64,000 nucleotides of DNA from NCBI RefSeq assembly GCF_008728515.1, contig NW_022161668.1:1-64000 (forward strand), read 5' to 3'. This DNA comes from Papio anubis. Lineage: Eukaryota; Chordata; Mammalia; Primates; Cercopithecidae. Position 1 is the stretch's first letter. Each line of letters opens with the position of its first letter. Below the pieces are notes generated by a model. It was given only the letters and a program-made list of their open reading frames with translations. It did not search any database and was not told where the DNA came from. Both the position numbers and the translations under genes were made by a program. Below are positions 25,991 through 36,900 of this stretch, piece by piece.

Positions 25991-26646
25991 AAGACAATAT
26001 CCTTCTTGTGGCACGCCTTTTCTGTAACCATCTAATGTATAGAACAGGGCAGCTGTGCCATGCCACACTGTAAACATATATGTAAGATTGGGTTAATGAA
26101 AGAGACTAGAAATGGCATCTGACCTTGTTTAATGTTTTGTGGGAGAGGTGAGATGGCGAGGTAAGCAAGTGTATTCAGATGCAGTCTTAGAGCTACTTTA
26201 AAGATAGTTCCCTTAGAACACCCCTGTTCACACACTTTCCTTCTGTATTTTCCAGCTTTTCCAATAAATGTTGTATCACCTACCTGCACCCAAACTACAG
26301 ATTTGCTGCCCCATTGAACTGATTTTCTCTACTATTGGTACATTATAACTGTTTTCTCAATATCAAACAACACCTTCCTCCAAAAATACTTTTAAAAAAT
26401 AGGCATAGATAAGTGCTATTTTGTTTTTAATGTTGACTAAATTAATGAAACATTTAGTTTTGTAGTGCCCACATATTAATAGCTATTGCTGCCTGGGCAA
26501 CATCAGGGTTGTATATTGAAGAAAACTATGGTAAACACTTGTGTTTGGTGAGAACATTAATTCCGCAGAACAATAGAGTAGCTGAGGCAGTAATTGCACT
26601 AAATAACTATAGCAGATATCAGGGGGAGAGTTTAAATCATAGGTGT

Positions 26647-27000
26647 TGTATTAGTCCATTTTAACGCTGCTGATAAAGACATATGGGAGACTGGGAAGAA
26701 AGAGAGTTTTAATTGCACTTACAGTTCCACGTGGCTGGGGAGGCCTCACAATCATGGTGGGAGGTAAAAGGCACTTCTTACATGGTGGTGGCAGGAGAAA
26801 ATGAGGAAGGACACAAAAGCGGAAGCCCCCGATAAAACCATCAGATCTTGTGAGACTTATTCACTACCAGGAGAACAGTATGGGGGGAACCACCCCCATG
26901 ATTCAATTATCTTCCACTGGATTCCTCCCACAACATGGGGAAATTATGGAAGTACAAATCAAGATGAGCTATGGATGGGGACACAGAGCCAAACCATATA
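26647..27000 (-). repeat. MST-type LTR, 3' LTR of the minus-strand provirus
   Basis: Contains 'gctgataaagacatatggga', 'ccacgtggctggggaggcct', 'acttcttacatggtggtggc' and 'gacttattcactaccaggag', typical of MST LTRs. On the minus strand this copy lies at the 3' end of the provirus. Confidence 0.9.
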
Positions 27001-28849
27001 ACTTCACCCCTGGCCCCTGCCAAATTTCATGTCCTCACATTTCAAAACAAATCATGCCTTCCCAACAGTACCCGGAAGTCTTAACTTATTTCAGCATTAA
27101 CTCAAAAGTCCACAGTCCAAAATCTCATCTGAGACAAGTCCCTTCTGCCTATAATGATTATGAGCCTGTAAAATCAAAAGCAAGTTAGTTATTTCCTGGC
27201 TACAATGGGGGTACAGACATTAGGTAAATACATCCACTGCAAATGGAAGAACTTGGCCAAAGCAAAGGAGCTACAGGGCCCACACAAGTCCAAAATCCAT
27301 CTGTGTAGTCAAATTCTAAAGCTCCAAAATTATCTCCTTTGACTTCGTGTCTTACATCCAGGTCACGCTGATGAAAGAGGCGGGTTTCCATGGTCTTGGG
27401 CAGCTCCACCCCTGTGGCTTTGCAGGGTCCAGCCCAGATGCTTTCACGGGCTGGTGTTGAGTGTCAGGTGCTTTTCCAGGTTCACAGTGGAAGCTGCCAG
27501 TGGCTCTACCATTCTGGGGACTGGAGGAAGTTGGCCCTCTTTTCACAGCTCCAATAGGTGGTGCCCAGTAGGGACACTGTGTGGGGGCTCTCACCCCATA
27601 TTTGCCTTCTGCAGTGCCCTAGCAGAGGTTCTCCATGAGAGCCCCACTCCTACAGCAAACTTCTGCCTGGGCATCCATACTTCTGAAATCTAGGCGGAGG
27701 TTCCCAAACCTCAATTCTTTCTCTTTTTTTCTTTGAGACAGAGTCTCACTCTGTCGCCCAGGCTGGAGTGCAGTGGCGCTATCTTGGCTCACTGCAAGCT
27801 CCACCTCCCGGGTTCATGCCGTTCTCCTGCCTCAGTCTCCTGAGTAGCTGGGACTACAGGAGCCCGCCACCATGCCTGTCTAATTTCTTGTATTTTTAGT
27901 AGAGATGAGGTTTCACCATTTTAGCCATGATGGTGTCTATCTCCTGACCTCGTGATTTGCCCGCCTTGGCCCCCTAAAGTGCTGGGATTACAGACGAGAG
28001 CCATCATGCCCGGCCCCTCAATTCTTGACTCTATGAACCTGCAGGCTCAACACCCCATAGAAGCCACCAAGGCTTAGGGGTTACATGTTCTGAAGCCAGG
28101 GCCGAGCTCTACATTGGCCTTTTTCAGCCATGGCTAGAGTAACTGGGACTCAGGGCACCAAGTCCATAGGCTGTGCACGGCTTGTGGTCCCTAGACCCAG
28201 CCCACAAAACCACTTTTTCCTCCTAGAGCTCCAAGCCTGTGATGGGAGGGGCCGTGAAGGCCTCTGATATGCCCCAGAGAAATTTTCTTCATTGTCTAGG
28301 CAATTAACATTTGGCTCCTTGTTACTCATACAAATTTCTGGAGCTGGCTGGAATTTCTCCTCAGAAAATGGGATTTTCTTTTCTATAGCATTGTTGTCAG
28401 GCTGCAAATTTTTCAAACTTTTATGCTGTTTTCTGTTGAAAATTGAATGCTTTTAACAGCACCCAAGTCATCTCTTGAATGCTTTGCTGCTTAGAAATTT
28501 CTTCCATTGCTCTCAAGTTTAAAGTTCCACAAATCTCTAGGGCAGAGGTAAAATGCTGCTGGTCTCTTTGCTAAAACATAACAAGAGTCACCGTTGCTCC
28601 AGTTTCCACCAAGTTCCTCATCTCCATCTGAGACCACCTCAGTCTGGATCTTGTTGTCTATATTGCTATCAGCATTTTGGGAAAACCATTCAACAAGCCT
28701 CTAGGAAGTTCCAAACTTTCCCACGTTTTTCTGTCTTCTTCTGACCTCTCCAAACTGTTCCAACCTCTACCTGTTACCCAGTTCCAAAGTCGCTTCCACA
28801 TTTTCAAGTATCTTTTCAGCAATGCCCCACTCTACTGGTACCAATTTAC
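27001..28849 (-). mobile_element. MST/THE1-like internal region
   Basis: Starts 'cttcacccctggcccctgcc' next to the LTR and includes 'cacagtccaaaatctcatct' and 'ggctttgcagggtccagccc', known from MST/THE1 internal sequence. It is interrupted by an Alu at 27720-28015. Without the Alu it is about 1.54 kb, normal for this family. It is more GC-rich than the window as a whole. Confidence 0.85.
27720..28015 (-). mobile_element. AluY inserted in the MST internal region, minus strand
   Basis: Complement of a full Alu from 'gagacagagtctcactctgt' to 'ccatcatgcccggcc'. Target duplication 'cctcaattctt' at 27709-27719 and 28016-28026 proves it landed inside the older element. Confidence 0.97.
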
Positions 28850-29202
28850 TGTATTATTTCATTTTCATGCTGCGGATAAAGACATACCCAAGACTGGGAA
28901 GAAAAAGAAGTTTAATTGGATTTACAGTTTCACATGGCTAGAGAGGCCTCAGAATCACCGCAGGAGGCAAAGGCCCTTCTTACATGGTGGTGGCAAGAGA
29001 AAATGAGGAAGAAGCAAAAGCAGAAATCCCTGATAAAATCATCAGCTCTCATGAGACTTATTCACTACCAGGAGAACAGTATGGGGGAAACCACCCGCTT
29101 GATTCAATTGTCTCCCACAAGGTCCCTCCCACAACATGTGGGAATTATGGGAGTACAATTCAAGATAAGACTTGGGTGGGGACACAGAGCCAAACCATAT
29201 CA
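28850..29202 (-). repeat. MST-type LTR, 5' LTR of the minus-strand provirus
   Basis: Matches the copy at 26647 along its whole length with many substitutions and small indels. Ends in 'gagccaaaccatatca', the complement of the canonical LTR start. Confidence 0.9.
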
Positions 29203-29207
29203 GATGT

Positions 29208-29451
29208 ATAAGTTTGCTAGGGCAGTCTTAACAAAATACCAACAACTGAGGAGCTTAAGCAACAGAAAGTTATTTCTCACAATTGTTGGACCTTTTGGAA
29301 GTCAAGGTCAAGCTACCAGCAAGGTTACTTTCTTCTGAGAACTTTCTCTTTGGCTTGCAGAAGGCAGCCTTCTTCCTGCTTCTTCCCACATCCATCCCTT
29401 TGTACATGAATAACCCTGGTGTTGCCTTTTGTGATCAAATCTCCTTTGGTC
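29208..29451 (-). mobile_element. MLT1-like MaLR LTR, first part, minus strand
   Basis: Reads 'agtttgctagggcagtctta', 'cagaaagttatttctcacaa' and 'tctttggcttgcagaaggca', the complement of the 3' half of an MLT1-class LTR. The L1 that follows splits it; the rest resumes at about 29798. It lies only a few bases from the MST provirus. Confidence 0.75.
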
Positions 29452-29797
29452 TTTCTTTTTCAACTTTTATTTTAAATTTGGAGGTTCATGTGCTGGTTTG
29501 TTACATGGATATATTGCATGATGTTGAGGTTTGGAGTACAAGTGACCTGTCACCCAGGTACTCAGCATTGTACCCAACAATTAGTTTTTCAGCCTTTGGC
29601 CCTCCCTCCACTCCCAGTAGTCCCCAGTGTCTATTGTTGCCAACTTTATGTCCATGTGTACCCAATGCTTAACTCCCACTTATGAGTGAAAACTTGTGGT
29701 AGTTGGTTTTCTGTTCCTATGTTAGTTTGCTTAGGATAACGGCCTCCAGCTGCATCCATGTTGCCACAAGGGACATTATTTTATTCTGCTTAATAGG
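29452..29797 (-). mobile_element. L1 3' end (older primate L1), minus strand, inside MLT1
   Basis: Antisense L1 3' landmarks: 'gtttgttacatggatatatt', 'gtcacccaggtactcagcat', 'cccagtgtctattgttgcca', 'actcccacttatgagtgaaa' and 'ggcctccagctgcatccatg'. Truncated at its 5' side, with moderate divergence (L1PB/L1MA age range). Confidence 0.85.
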
Positions 29798-29972
29798 TGC
29801 TTAGTAATCCCTAAGGATACTGGTCAGATTGGATTAGGGCCCATCCTAGGAAGTTTATTTTAACTTAATCACCTCTTTAAATGCCCTGTCTTCAAATACA
29901 GTCACATTCTGAGGTACTAGGATTACGTCTGGGACATATACATTTTAGAGAGATACAATTCAGCTCATGAAA
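29798..29972 (-). mobile_element. MLT1-like MaLR LTR, second part, minus strand
   Basis: Continues the split LTR: 'ttggattagggcccatccta', 'cttaatcacctctttaaatg', 'aaatacagtcacattctgag' and finally 'acaattcagctcatga', the complement of the LTR start. Confidence 0.75.
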
Positions 29973-30819
29973 CATATGGGAGCCTATGATCACTTCAGTG
30001 AGTGCTTCCCCTTTAAATATGGCTTTTAAAAATTCCTGTTGCAGTTTGAAAACTACCGGCCATGTTACTTTTTCTTGCACTGTGGTGTATGAATGTTTTC
30101 ACTTTATTATTTTCTATTGGCTTGCTATAATGAGCAATAGAGATTTCATTCATAAATTATTTTCACATTGCTTTCCCCTTTTCTCCAACTCGTAATTTGA
30201 AACACAGTTTTAATCAACTTAGGGAATAACTTAGGAATAAGCAAACATATTCTAGTTTTCTGATAGTCTGTCTGCCATCCACACTATTTCCTACAAATTG
30301 TTCTGTATCTAGGTTGTCAGATGATACAGTCACTAAGTGCTATTATTTTTCCTTAAATTCATAATTTTGCTTTCATTCTACAGGTAAATATATTTAATTA
30401 TCACAAACCACCTTAATGTTAACATTCCTCTACTCATTTTTGCTGTCTGACATTCAATCTCTAGTATCTTCCTCATAAAAAGACTCACAGAACATGACTA
30501 TTTTTGCATGGTAATAGTAGTTTCTGACCTTTATACATGAAAATAATTTCTGATAACAGGTAGTATACTTGGCCCACATTTTGTCTCACTCAATGTTTGA
30601 AAATGTTACTTCATTGTGTCCTTATATATGTTGTTTCAAATCTGATGGCAATTTGATTTTCTATTATTTTAGGTGAATTAATCATTATACCCAAAAGTCA
30701 TAAGGATTTATTATTTTTCTTTATTGTCCAGAAAATTTGCAAAGGATATGTACTAATATTATTTGTTTTGGTCATTTTCCCCCAATTATGTCATATGAGT
30801 CTTTCAGTAAGAAGTTTTA
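29973..30819. other. AT-rich DNA, nothing recognised
   Basis: Composition and T-rich runs would suit antisense old L1, but I see no landmark strong enough to claim it. No gene seen. Confidence 0.35.
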
Positions 30820-31121
30820 GGCCGGGCGCGGTGGCTCAAGCCTGTAATCCCAGCACTTTGGGAGGCCGAGATGGGCGGATCATGAGGTCAGGAGATCGAG
30901 ACCATACTGGCTAACACGGTGAAACCCCGTCTCTACTAAAAAGTACAAAAAACTAGCTGGGCGAGGGCGCAGTGGTGGGCGCCTGCAGTCCCAGCTACTC
31001 GGGAGGCTGAGGCAGGAGAATGGCGTAAACCTGGGAGCCGGAGCTTGCAGTGAGCTGAGATCCAGTCACTGCACTCCAGTCTGGTTGACAGAGCAAGACT
31101 TCGTCTCAAAAAAAAAAAAAA
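30820..31121 (+). mobile_element. AluYRa-type Alu, plus strand
   Basis: Head 'ggccgggcgcggtggctcaa', later 'aaaactagctgggcgag' and 'atggcgtaaacctgggag'. The target duplication is slightly imperfect: 'aagaagtttta' before (30809) and 'aagaagtta' after the A tail. A small insertion, 'gagggc', lies near the middle. Confidence 0.96.
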
Positions 31122-31129
31122 AAGAAGTT

Positions 31130-33509
31130 AATTTTTAGAATTTTTAATGTCAATATTCATATCATTTGTTCATTGCCATTCACTTGGTTTTCTTCTGTAG
31201 AAATTTCTTTTTTCCAAAGCATCATGAAACTGGCATAAAACTGTAGAAATGTTTATCTTACTTACATAGTTTCTTCCTTACTCATGTTCCACATCTGTTG
31301 TTTCCCTCTCATTTTTAATTTTTTGCATCTTTATTCCCTGATTTTAATATCATCCTCCTTTTAACTTCTATTTCTTAAAACTTAATATATGTAATGTTAA
31401 TTTCCTCTTTTCTTCCATGTTAGTTTAGTCTTTATTTCTGAGACCTTTTGTGTTTGTTTGTTTCTTTTTTTTTTTTTTTTACTTCTATCATGTCATTTGT
31501 TCATTTTTCTAATTCTGATTTATGGTGTTCTTGTTATTTTTATTTATATTTGTTTGATTTGGTTTTATGAGAAATAGATTATACTAAACTTACTGATGTG
31601 TGGTCACAGTAACTTTTCTGATATGGTTCTAGAGCTAACTCTCTCTACTTTAGTTTTTGCAAATTGATTTTTAAAAAGGAAAAAAACAAAACAAAACAAA
31701 ACGTTTACTCTTATATCCACCTTATTGTCTGCCCTCCCTAACTTCTGTCTGGGCATTCTTTTTACATTGCTTTTGCTTTTGTTGTTGTGCTAAATTTGGA
31801 TTCCATTCCTAGAGGAATTCTTTAGAAAGTGGCTTTGCTTTGAAGGGAGAATTTCACTTGTTTAGGAGAGTTCATAATGCTTAGATTGTGCCAAATTTTT
31901 GTATTTATTTATGAATTGAAATGTGCAAAAAATGTAAAAACATGAAGAAAACCATACCTTTTTCAACAGCCGTTCCCACATTCTTCTGCCACATTTGATA
32001 GAGAGTGTCATTGGTGATACTCCTCTACTTAATGCCATTATTTTCCTATTATTCTTTGGCGGTAAAACAAGAAGTTTTCTCAGAAATTTAGGAAGTCTAG
32101 GAAAGTCATTACATGTATGAAGAGATCAGCCCTGCAAAAGTCACATTTAAGGTGCTTTATGCTTAGGGAATGTTTGACTTAAAAAAATAAAGCCAAGGAT
32201 TCATGAGTCTGTGACATGGTGAACTCTCAATAATATTAATTAATAGACTTGATAAATGAGATGCTCTTCCAATAATTTTAAGTCAGTTAAAATTGTGGAG
32301 ACTACTGAACTAATCTAATTATTTATAGCATCTATAACTCATGACTTTCATATTATAGATTCTTGGTGGAGCTATTGGATAGCTTTGTGCTATCCAATGA
32401 TCCAAGAAATGTCAAAAATAGTAGGGGTCTACAGAGTGTTTTGAATGATTTATTTTTCTGAATTTGAGCCCTAGTTTCAGAGACTTTGAACCTTGATAAA
32501 AGAGAATTAAATATGAACATAGGTTTTGAGAAACAAAGTGGTCGCAGCATTGACTGTATTATTAACCAAAATAAGAATACTTTGTAGTAACTATAATAGA
32601 AAATTTAGATAATAATTAGGAAAGTTAGCTCATCTGAAAGTGAGTATTCTATTGTTTCTCTGGTTTTCTTTTTCTTTTTTATTGATTCAAGTGTCAAAAA
32701 AAAGCTGAGGCATTAATGGGCTCTCTTGGGAAGAAATCTCTACAAAATGGATATAATAAACAAATAAATATTTTTACTGATTTTTATTAAGAGCAGACAG
32801 TGTAGTCTAAAGATTTTTTATTTAAAGTGTTGATTCTCTCCTCATCCAAAGTACTAATTGTTTCCTCATTTAAAGTATTAATTCTTTTCTGTTTATCATT
32901 TCTAAATATCTTAGGCATAATGAAATTAACATGCCCTTGTTTGTGTTTAAAAACACACCTTCAAATTTATAGCAAGAAATCTTTATCATTTAAAATTCTC
33001 AATTTCAGCTTGTTTTAAAACGTAATTAACCTTATCAGATATTATAAACACATCATATATTGAATTTGCTATCTTAATTGGGGATGTAGTAAATGTAAAT
33101 ATAATTTTAATAGACAAAAATATACAAACAAAAACTGATGTATTGTGGTCTAGTGCTTTTGCGTATTTTATCTTGATTAATCTATTTGGATATCATCTAG
33201 ATTACTAAAATTTATCATTAATTCATTCAATTTAATATTGGTCTAAGTCTATAAAAGATTTTGGAAATGATATTTAATGTGACATTGCAGAGAAACACAT
33301 TTTTTGACATCAGAATTCCATCAGAGAAATGGCATTCAAAGATTTACTTAGAACATTTAAGTTCAGTACTAAGTAAAAAATGATTTCAACACCATTAGCG
33401 AAAGTTCCAAAGGAACCTATCCTCAAGCTGTTGTTGAATACATACATTTATGTTACTATAACCTTGAGTACTCTGGAAAGAATAATAACTTATATGATCC
33501 ATAGATGCT
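31130..33509. other. AT-rich DNA, no gene seen
   Basis: Contains a T run at about 31467-31484 and an (aaaac)n patch near 31685-31705. The parts at 31200-31650 may be antisense L1M, but I cannot support borders. The remainder is unassigned. Confidence 0.35.
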
Positions 33510-33660
33510 GCATTTCCATATTGCCTTTATATAATAAAGGAGGTTCGGAAGTGTTACGTGACTTAATAGAAGTGTTCCCAATAAAGAATGCCAGAGCTGG
33601 GATTCAAATCTGATCTAACTGGACCCAGAGCCAGATTTTCTTGCAGTTCACCACACTATG
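33510..33660 (+). mobile_element. MIR SINE fragment
   Basis: The conserved MIR right part is clear: 'gccagagctgggattcaaat', then 'ctgatctaactggacccaga', then 'ccaccacactatg'-like sequence. Confidence 0.75.
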
Positions 33661-33929
33661 CACACCTAGTGTGCCCATGTTTGATCATTTCTGTATAACA
33701 GGTTCAAGAGCTGAAACAGAAGGCAGAGCAGCATCTTGATCAACCCCAGCTGGGAATGTTTTGCCACTCTGAGCGTATCTGGAAACAACCATGAAAGTAC
33801 AAGCAGTATTGAGTTTGTTGTTACAAATAATTTTTAGCAAATAGGCAAATTTACAAATCCAAATCTATGAATAGTGAGGATATGTCATAGATAGATATAG
33901 AAAACTAAAGACATAGATATTGACATAGA

Positions 33930-34015
33930 CACTAGATATTGGATATATATCTATATATAGTTATACTTTAAAATACATATATATGATAAATATATATCAT
34001 ATACATTTAATATGT
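33930..34015. repeat. AT-rich low-complexity
   Basis: Repeated 'atatat', 'atagat' and 'gata' units over about 85 bases. Confidence 0.75.
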
Positions 34016-34274
34016 TACCATCTACTTAAAACAATATTACACTGATTTGTGTACAAGGTAAGTCCATTATAGCAGTGTACTTCCAGTGCCTTCAGCATAC
34101 ACTTTATTTTCATTATATATTATTTCATATTTTTTATGCTTGAGTATATTTCTCTTTGCTTTCATTATTTTCATATTTGCATATCCAATTGAATTGAAAG
34201 TGGTCAATGATTCATAGCAGTACTGGTAATAATCGCCACAGTTGATCATTTGCTACCTCTCAGGAATTGCAATG

Positions 34275-34470
34275 GTTCACATGTACATATTAACTCAGCA
34301 TTACAATCCATGATGCAAGGACCATATCATCTCCGTTTCACAGATGAGGATACCAAGGAACAGAAAGTTCAACACATTTTTATAGCTGTACCATAAAAAA
34401 ATATGACATTTTATGGTGAGACAATCTGACTCCAGAGCATATGTTTTTTATACATTAAATTATAACACCT
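34275..34470 (+). mobile_element. MIR SINE fragment
   Basis: MIR core order visible: 'ctccgtttcacagatgagga', 'taccaaggaacagaaagttc', then 'atctgactccagagc'. Confidence 0.75.
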
Positions 34471-34539
34471 TTCAAGCAGTGAAACCTATTTAAACCCTGT
34501 CATTAGTCATCACTCTAATGGGAGTCTGACCATCTTACC

Positions 34540-34665
34540 ACTGTGAATAAGACCTTTTCCTTCTAAAGGCCTTAGTTTTCTAATCGACAGTATTATGACA
34601 AATGGGATCTGAGTGAAGTTTAAGGTCCCTTCTAGCTGTAGTATTCTATGTATGTATCCTTGTTT
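34540..34665 (+). mobile_element. MIR-family SINE fragment (tentative)
   Basis: Contains 'ggccttagttttctaatcga' and 'taaggtcccttctagctgta' followed by 'ttctatg', a combination common in MIR-related SINEs. Subfamily not assigned. Confidence 0.5.
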
Positions 34666-34917
34666 AATGTGTCTCTGATCATCAATTCTTTAATTTTTGA
34701 ACTAATAAAAATATACTTTAAATATTAGGAGTCATGACAAAACAGGGTGATAACTGGTTGAATATGTAAGGTTGTACAACACTTTTATCACCACTCATAA
34801 TTTGTAATGAAGGTGCTAAGAAGCACGAGTTGCAAAAGAATTTAAAGTTACAATGAGATGAAAGAAAATTGGAATAACACGTAAAGTGTATAGCTTTTGT
34901 TTACAGTGATAGAGGAA

Positions 34918-34972
34918 ATTCTTCTTTTTCTCCCTCTTCTTTCTTCCTCTTCTTCTTTCTTTCTCCTCAGTC
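34918..34972. repeat. Polypyrimidine (CT-rich) tract
   Basis: About 55 bases almost wholly C and T on the plus strand ('tctccctcttctttcttcct'). Confidence 0.8.
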
Positions 34973-35059
34973 TCTTAGTCAGTGTGTATTAGACACTCAT
35001 TGTGTACCAGTTAATTACATGTATTTGTTCAATTATTTATATACCATTTGACTAACGTT

Positions 35060-35190
35060 AGATATTTGCTATGTTACATTCATATTTTTTATTTTATGGA
35101 AAGGTAAAAGGGCTCAGAAATGTGTCCTTCCACAGAAATCACATAGTTAGTATGTTAGTGTAAGTGGAAAGTCAGAATTTCAAATCCAGC
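35060..35190 (+). mobile_element. MIR SINE fragment (tentative)
   Basis: Resembles the MIR centre: 'gaaatcacatagttagtatg', then 'aagtcagaatttcaaatcca'. Strongly diverged. Confidence 0.5.
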
Positions 35191-35599
35191 CAGAACCGTC
35201 AAAGCCCTCTCAAAAAAAACAAAACCTGGTGACTTAAAGTTCAAATTGATAATATACCAAAAGGATTACTAGATAAGTGGTTTGTGATAGCAGAAATCAA
35301 AAGGTATGCTTCCTCATTCCAACTTGATTCCAGAATTTTATAGAGTATATACCACATCCTTTCTGACCCCATCCTGAGGTAACAAAACCTGCATGATTCA
35401 AAACCTCACGGGGGTCAACTTGTTTTGGAAACAACTCTATTTGTGCATTACACTGTGTGCTCAGGGATAGAGTTTCCTACATTTTCTTCAAGGTAGGTAG
35501 GTAGTCAGATTTTATGCAAAAGAAATAATGGTAATACAGTCTTTAGATGTTACTTCTAATGGATTTTTAGCTTTCATTTATTCAGTGATTCAAGAAAAC

Positions 35600-35910
35600 T
35601 GATATCTCCATCTCCAGACGTAGCTTCTATATTTTTATGTATTCTTGTTCTTTCTTCCTTTTTGACCACCCAATATTCCTCCTTATATCCTTTTCTATAT
35701 ATTATGGGAAATTTTTTCACTCATTCTTTTAGAGTACCTCTGCTAGTCAAAAACTCCTCTTGTTTTTGCCTTGTATGAGGACATTTTGATTTCACCTTCA
35801 TTCCTGAAAGATATTTTTTGCTGGATGTAGAAATCTGGGTTGACAATTATTTTCTTTCAGCACTTCTAGGTCCTAGAATTTTATATGATGAAAGATTTTT
35901 TTAATTACTA
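35600..35910 (-). mobile_element. L1M fragment, antisense
   Basis: Matches antisense L1M sequence with the marker run 'tcattcctgaaagatatttt', 'tgctggatgtagaaatctgg', 'gttgacaattattttctttc' and 'agcacttctagg'. Old. Confidence 0.65.
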
Positions 35911-35984
35911 CTTTTTAATCTCCTAACTCATTATTGGTGTGTTCAAATTGTCTATACCTTCATAATTCAGTATTGGTAGGTTGT

Positions 35985-36182
35985 AATTCATATGTACGTA
36001 AAAATTAAACAACATGCTCCTGAATAACGAATACATCAAAGAAGAAGTCCAAAAGGAAATTTAGAAAATGTTGAAGCAAACAAAAATGGAAACAAAACAT
36101 ACCAAAACTTACAGAATGAGCAAAAGCAGTTTTAAGAGTGAAGTTTATGGTGATAAACACCTACATAAAAGACAAAAAAAAG
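35985..36182 (+). mobile_element. L1M ORF2 fragment, first part, plus strand
   Basis: Sense L1 ORF2 sequence: 'atgctcctgaataacgaata', 'gaaacaaaacataccaaaac' and 'aagtttatggtgataaacac'. It is broken by stops and split by the MST LTR that begins at 36183. Confidence 0.85.
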
Positions 36183-36543
36183 TGATATGGTTTGGCTCTG
36201 CGCCCTCACCTAAATCTCATCTTGAATTGTACTCCCATAATTCCCATGTGTTGTAGGAGGGACCCAGTGGGTGATAATTTGAATCATGGGGGCGGTTTCC
36301 CCCCAACACTATTCTCACGGTAGTAAGTCTCAAGAGATCTGATGGTTTTATCAGGGGTTTCCGCTTTTGCATCTTCCTCATTTTCTCTTGCTGCCACCAT
36401 GTAAGAAGTGCCTTTCGCCTCCCTCCATGACTCTGAGGCCTCCCCAGCCACGTGGAACTGTAAGTCCAATTAAACCTCTTTCTTTTGTAACTTGCCCAGT
36501 CTCTGGTATGTCTTTATCAGCAATGTGAAAATTGACTCACACA
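36183..36543 (+). mobile_element. Solo MST-type LTR, plus strand, inside L1M
   Basis: Runs from 'tgatatggtttggctctgcg' to 'gaaaattgactcacaca' over 361 bp. It includes 'ccaccatgtaagaagtgcct' and 'ccccagccacgtggaactgt'. A perfect 5-bp target duplication 'aaaag' at 36178-36182 and 36544-36548 marks it as a solo LTR left by recombination of a full provirus. Confidence 0.95.
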
Positions 36544-36900
36544 AAAAGATATCAAATAAAGAATCAAAGGAGCAAATGTTACACCTTCAGAAACTAGATG
36601 AAGAACAAACTATGTCTAAAGTTAGTAGAAAGAAATAACAAAGATCAGAGCAGAAATAAATGACATAAAGATTAGATAGGTCATAGAAAAGGCCAATAAG
36701 ACTAAGATTTTTTTTGAAAAGATAAACAACTTTGACATTTCGCAAGATACAGAAAAAAAGAGAAGAGACTCAAATGCATAAAATCAGAAATGAAAGATGA
36801 GACATTACAAATTATGCCACAGAAATAGAAGCATAAGAGAATACTAAGAACATTTACATGTCAACAAATTAGATTACCTAGAATAAATGAATAAGTTCTT
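36544..36900 (+). mobile_element. L1M ORF2 fragment, second part, plus strand
   Basis: Continues the ORF2 sequence cut by the LTR: 'ataacaaagatcagagcaga', 'aataaatgacataaagatta', 'gaaaagataaacaactttga' and 'aaatcagaaatgaaagatga'. The two parts correspond to adjoining ORF2 positions. Confidence 0.85.

Larger units (their letters stand above)
26647..29202 (-). mobile_element. Complete MaLR provirus (MST type) with nested AluY
   Basis: Two similar direct-repeat LTRs of about 354 bp, at 26647-27000 and 28850-29202, enclose about 1.5 kb of MST/THE1-like internal sequence plus an inserted Alu. Each LTR reads on the plus strand from 'tgtatta' to 'gagccaaaccatat', the complement of the usual MST order. 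Flanking 5-bp sequences are 'ggtgt' and 'gatgt', a target duplication with one mismatch. MaLR internal regions are non-autonomous and no credible gag or pol frame is seen. The several open frames here (for example 28916-29338, 140 codons) are chance frames in LTR sequence. Confidence 0.92.

Noticed and set aside
28916..29338. 140-codon open frame, the longest in the window
   Set aside because: It lies in an MST LTR and runs into an MLT1 piece. A matching frame appears in the other LTR (26850-27188), as expected from LTR similarity rather than from a gene.
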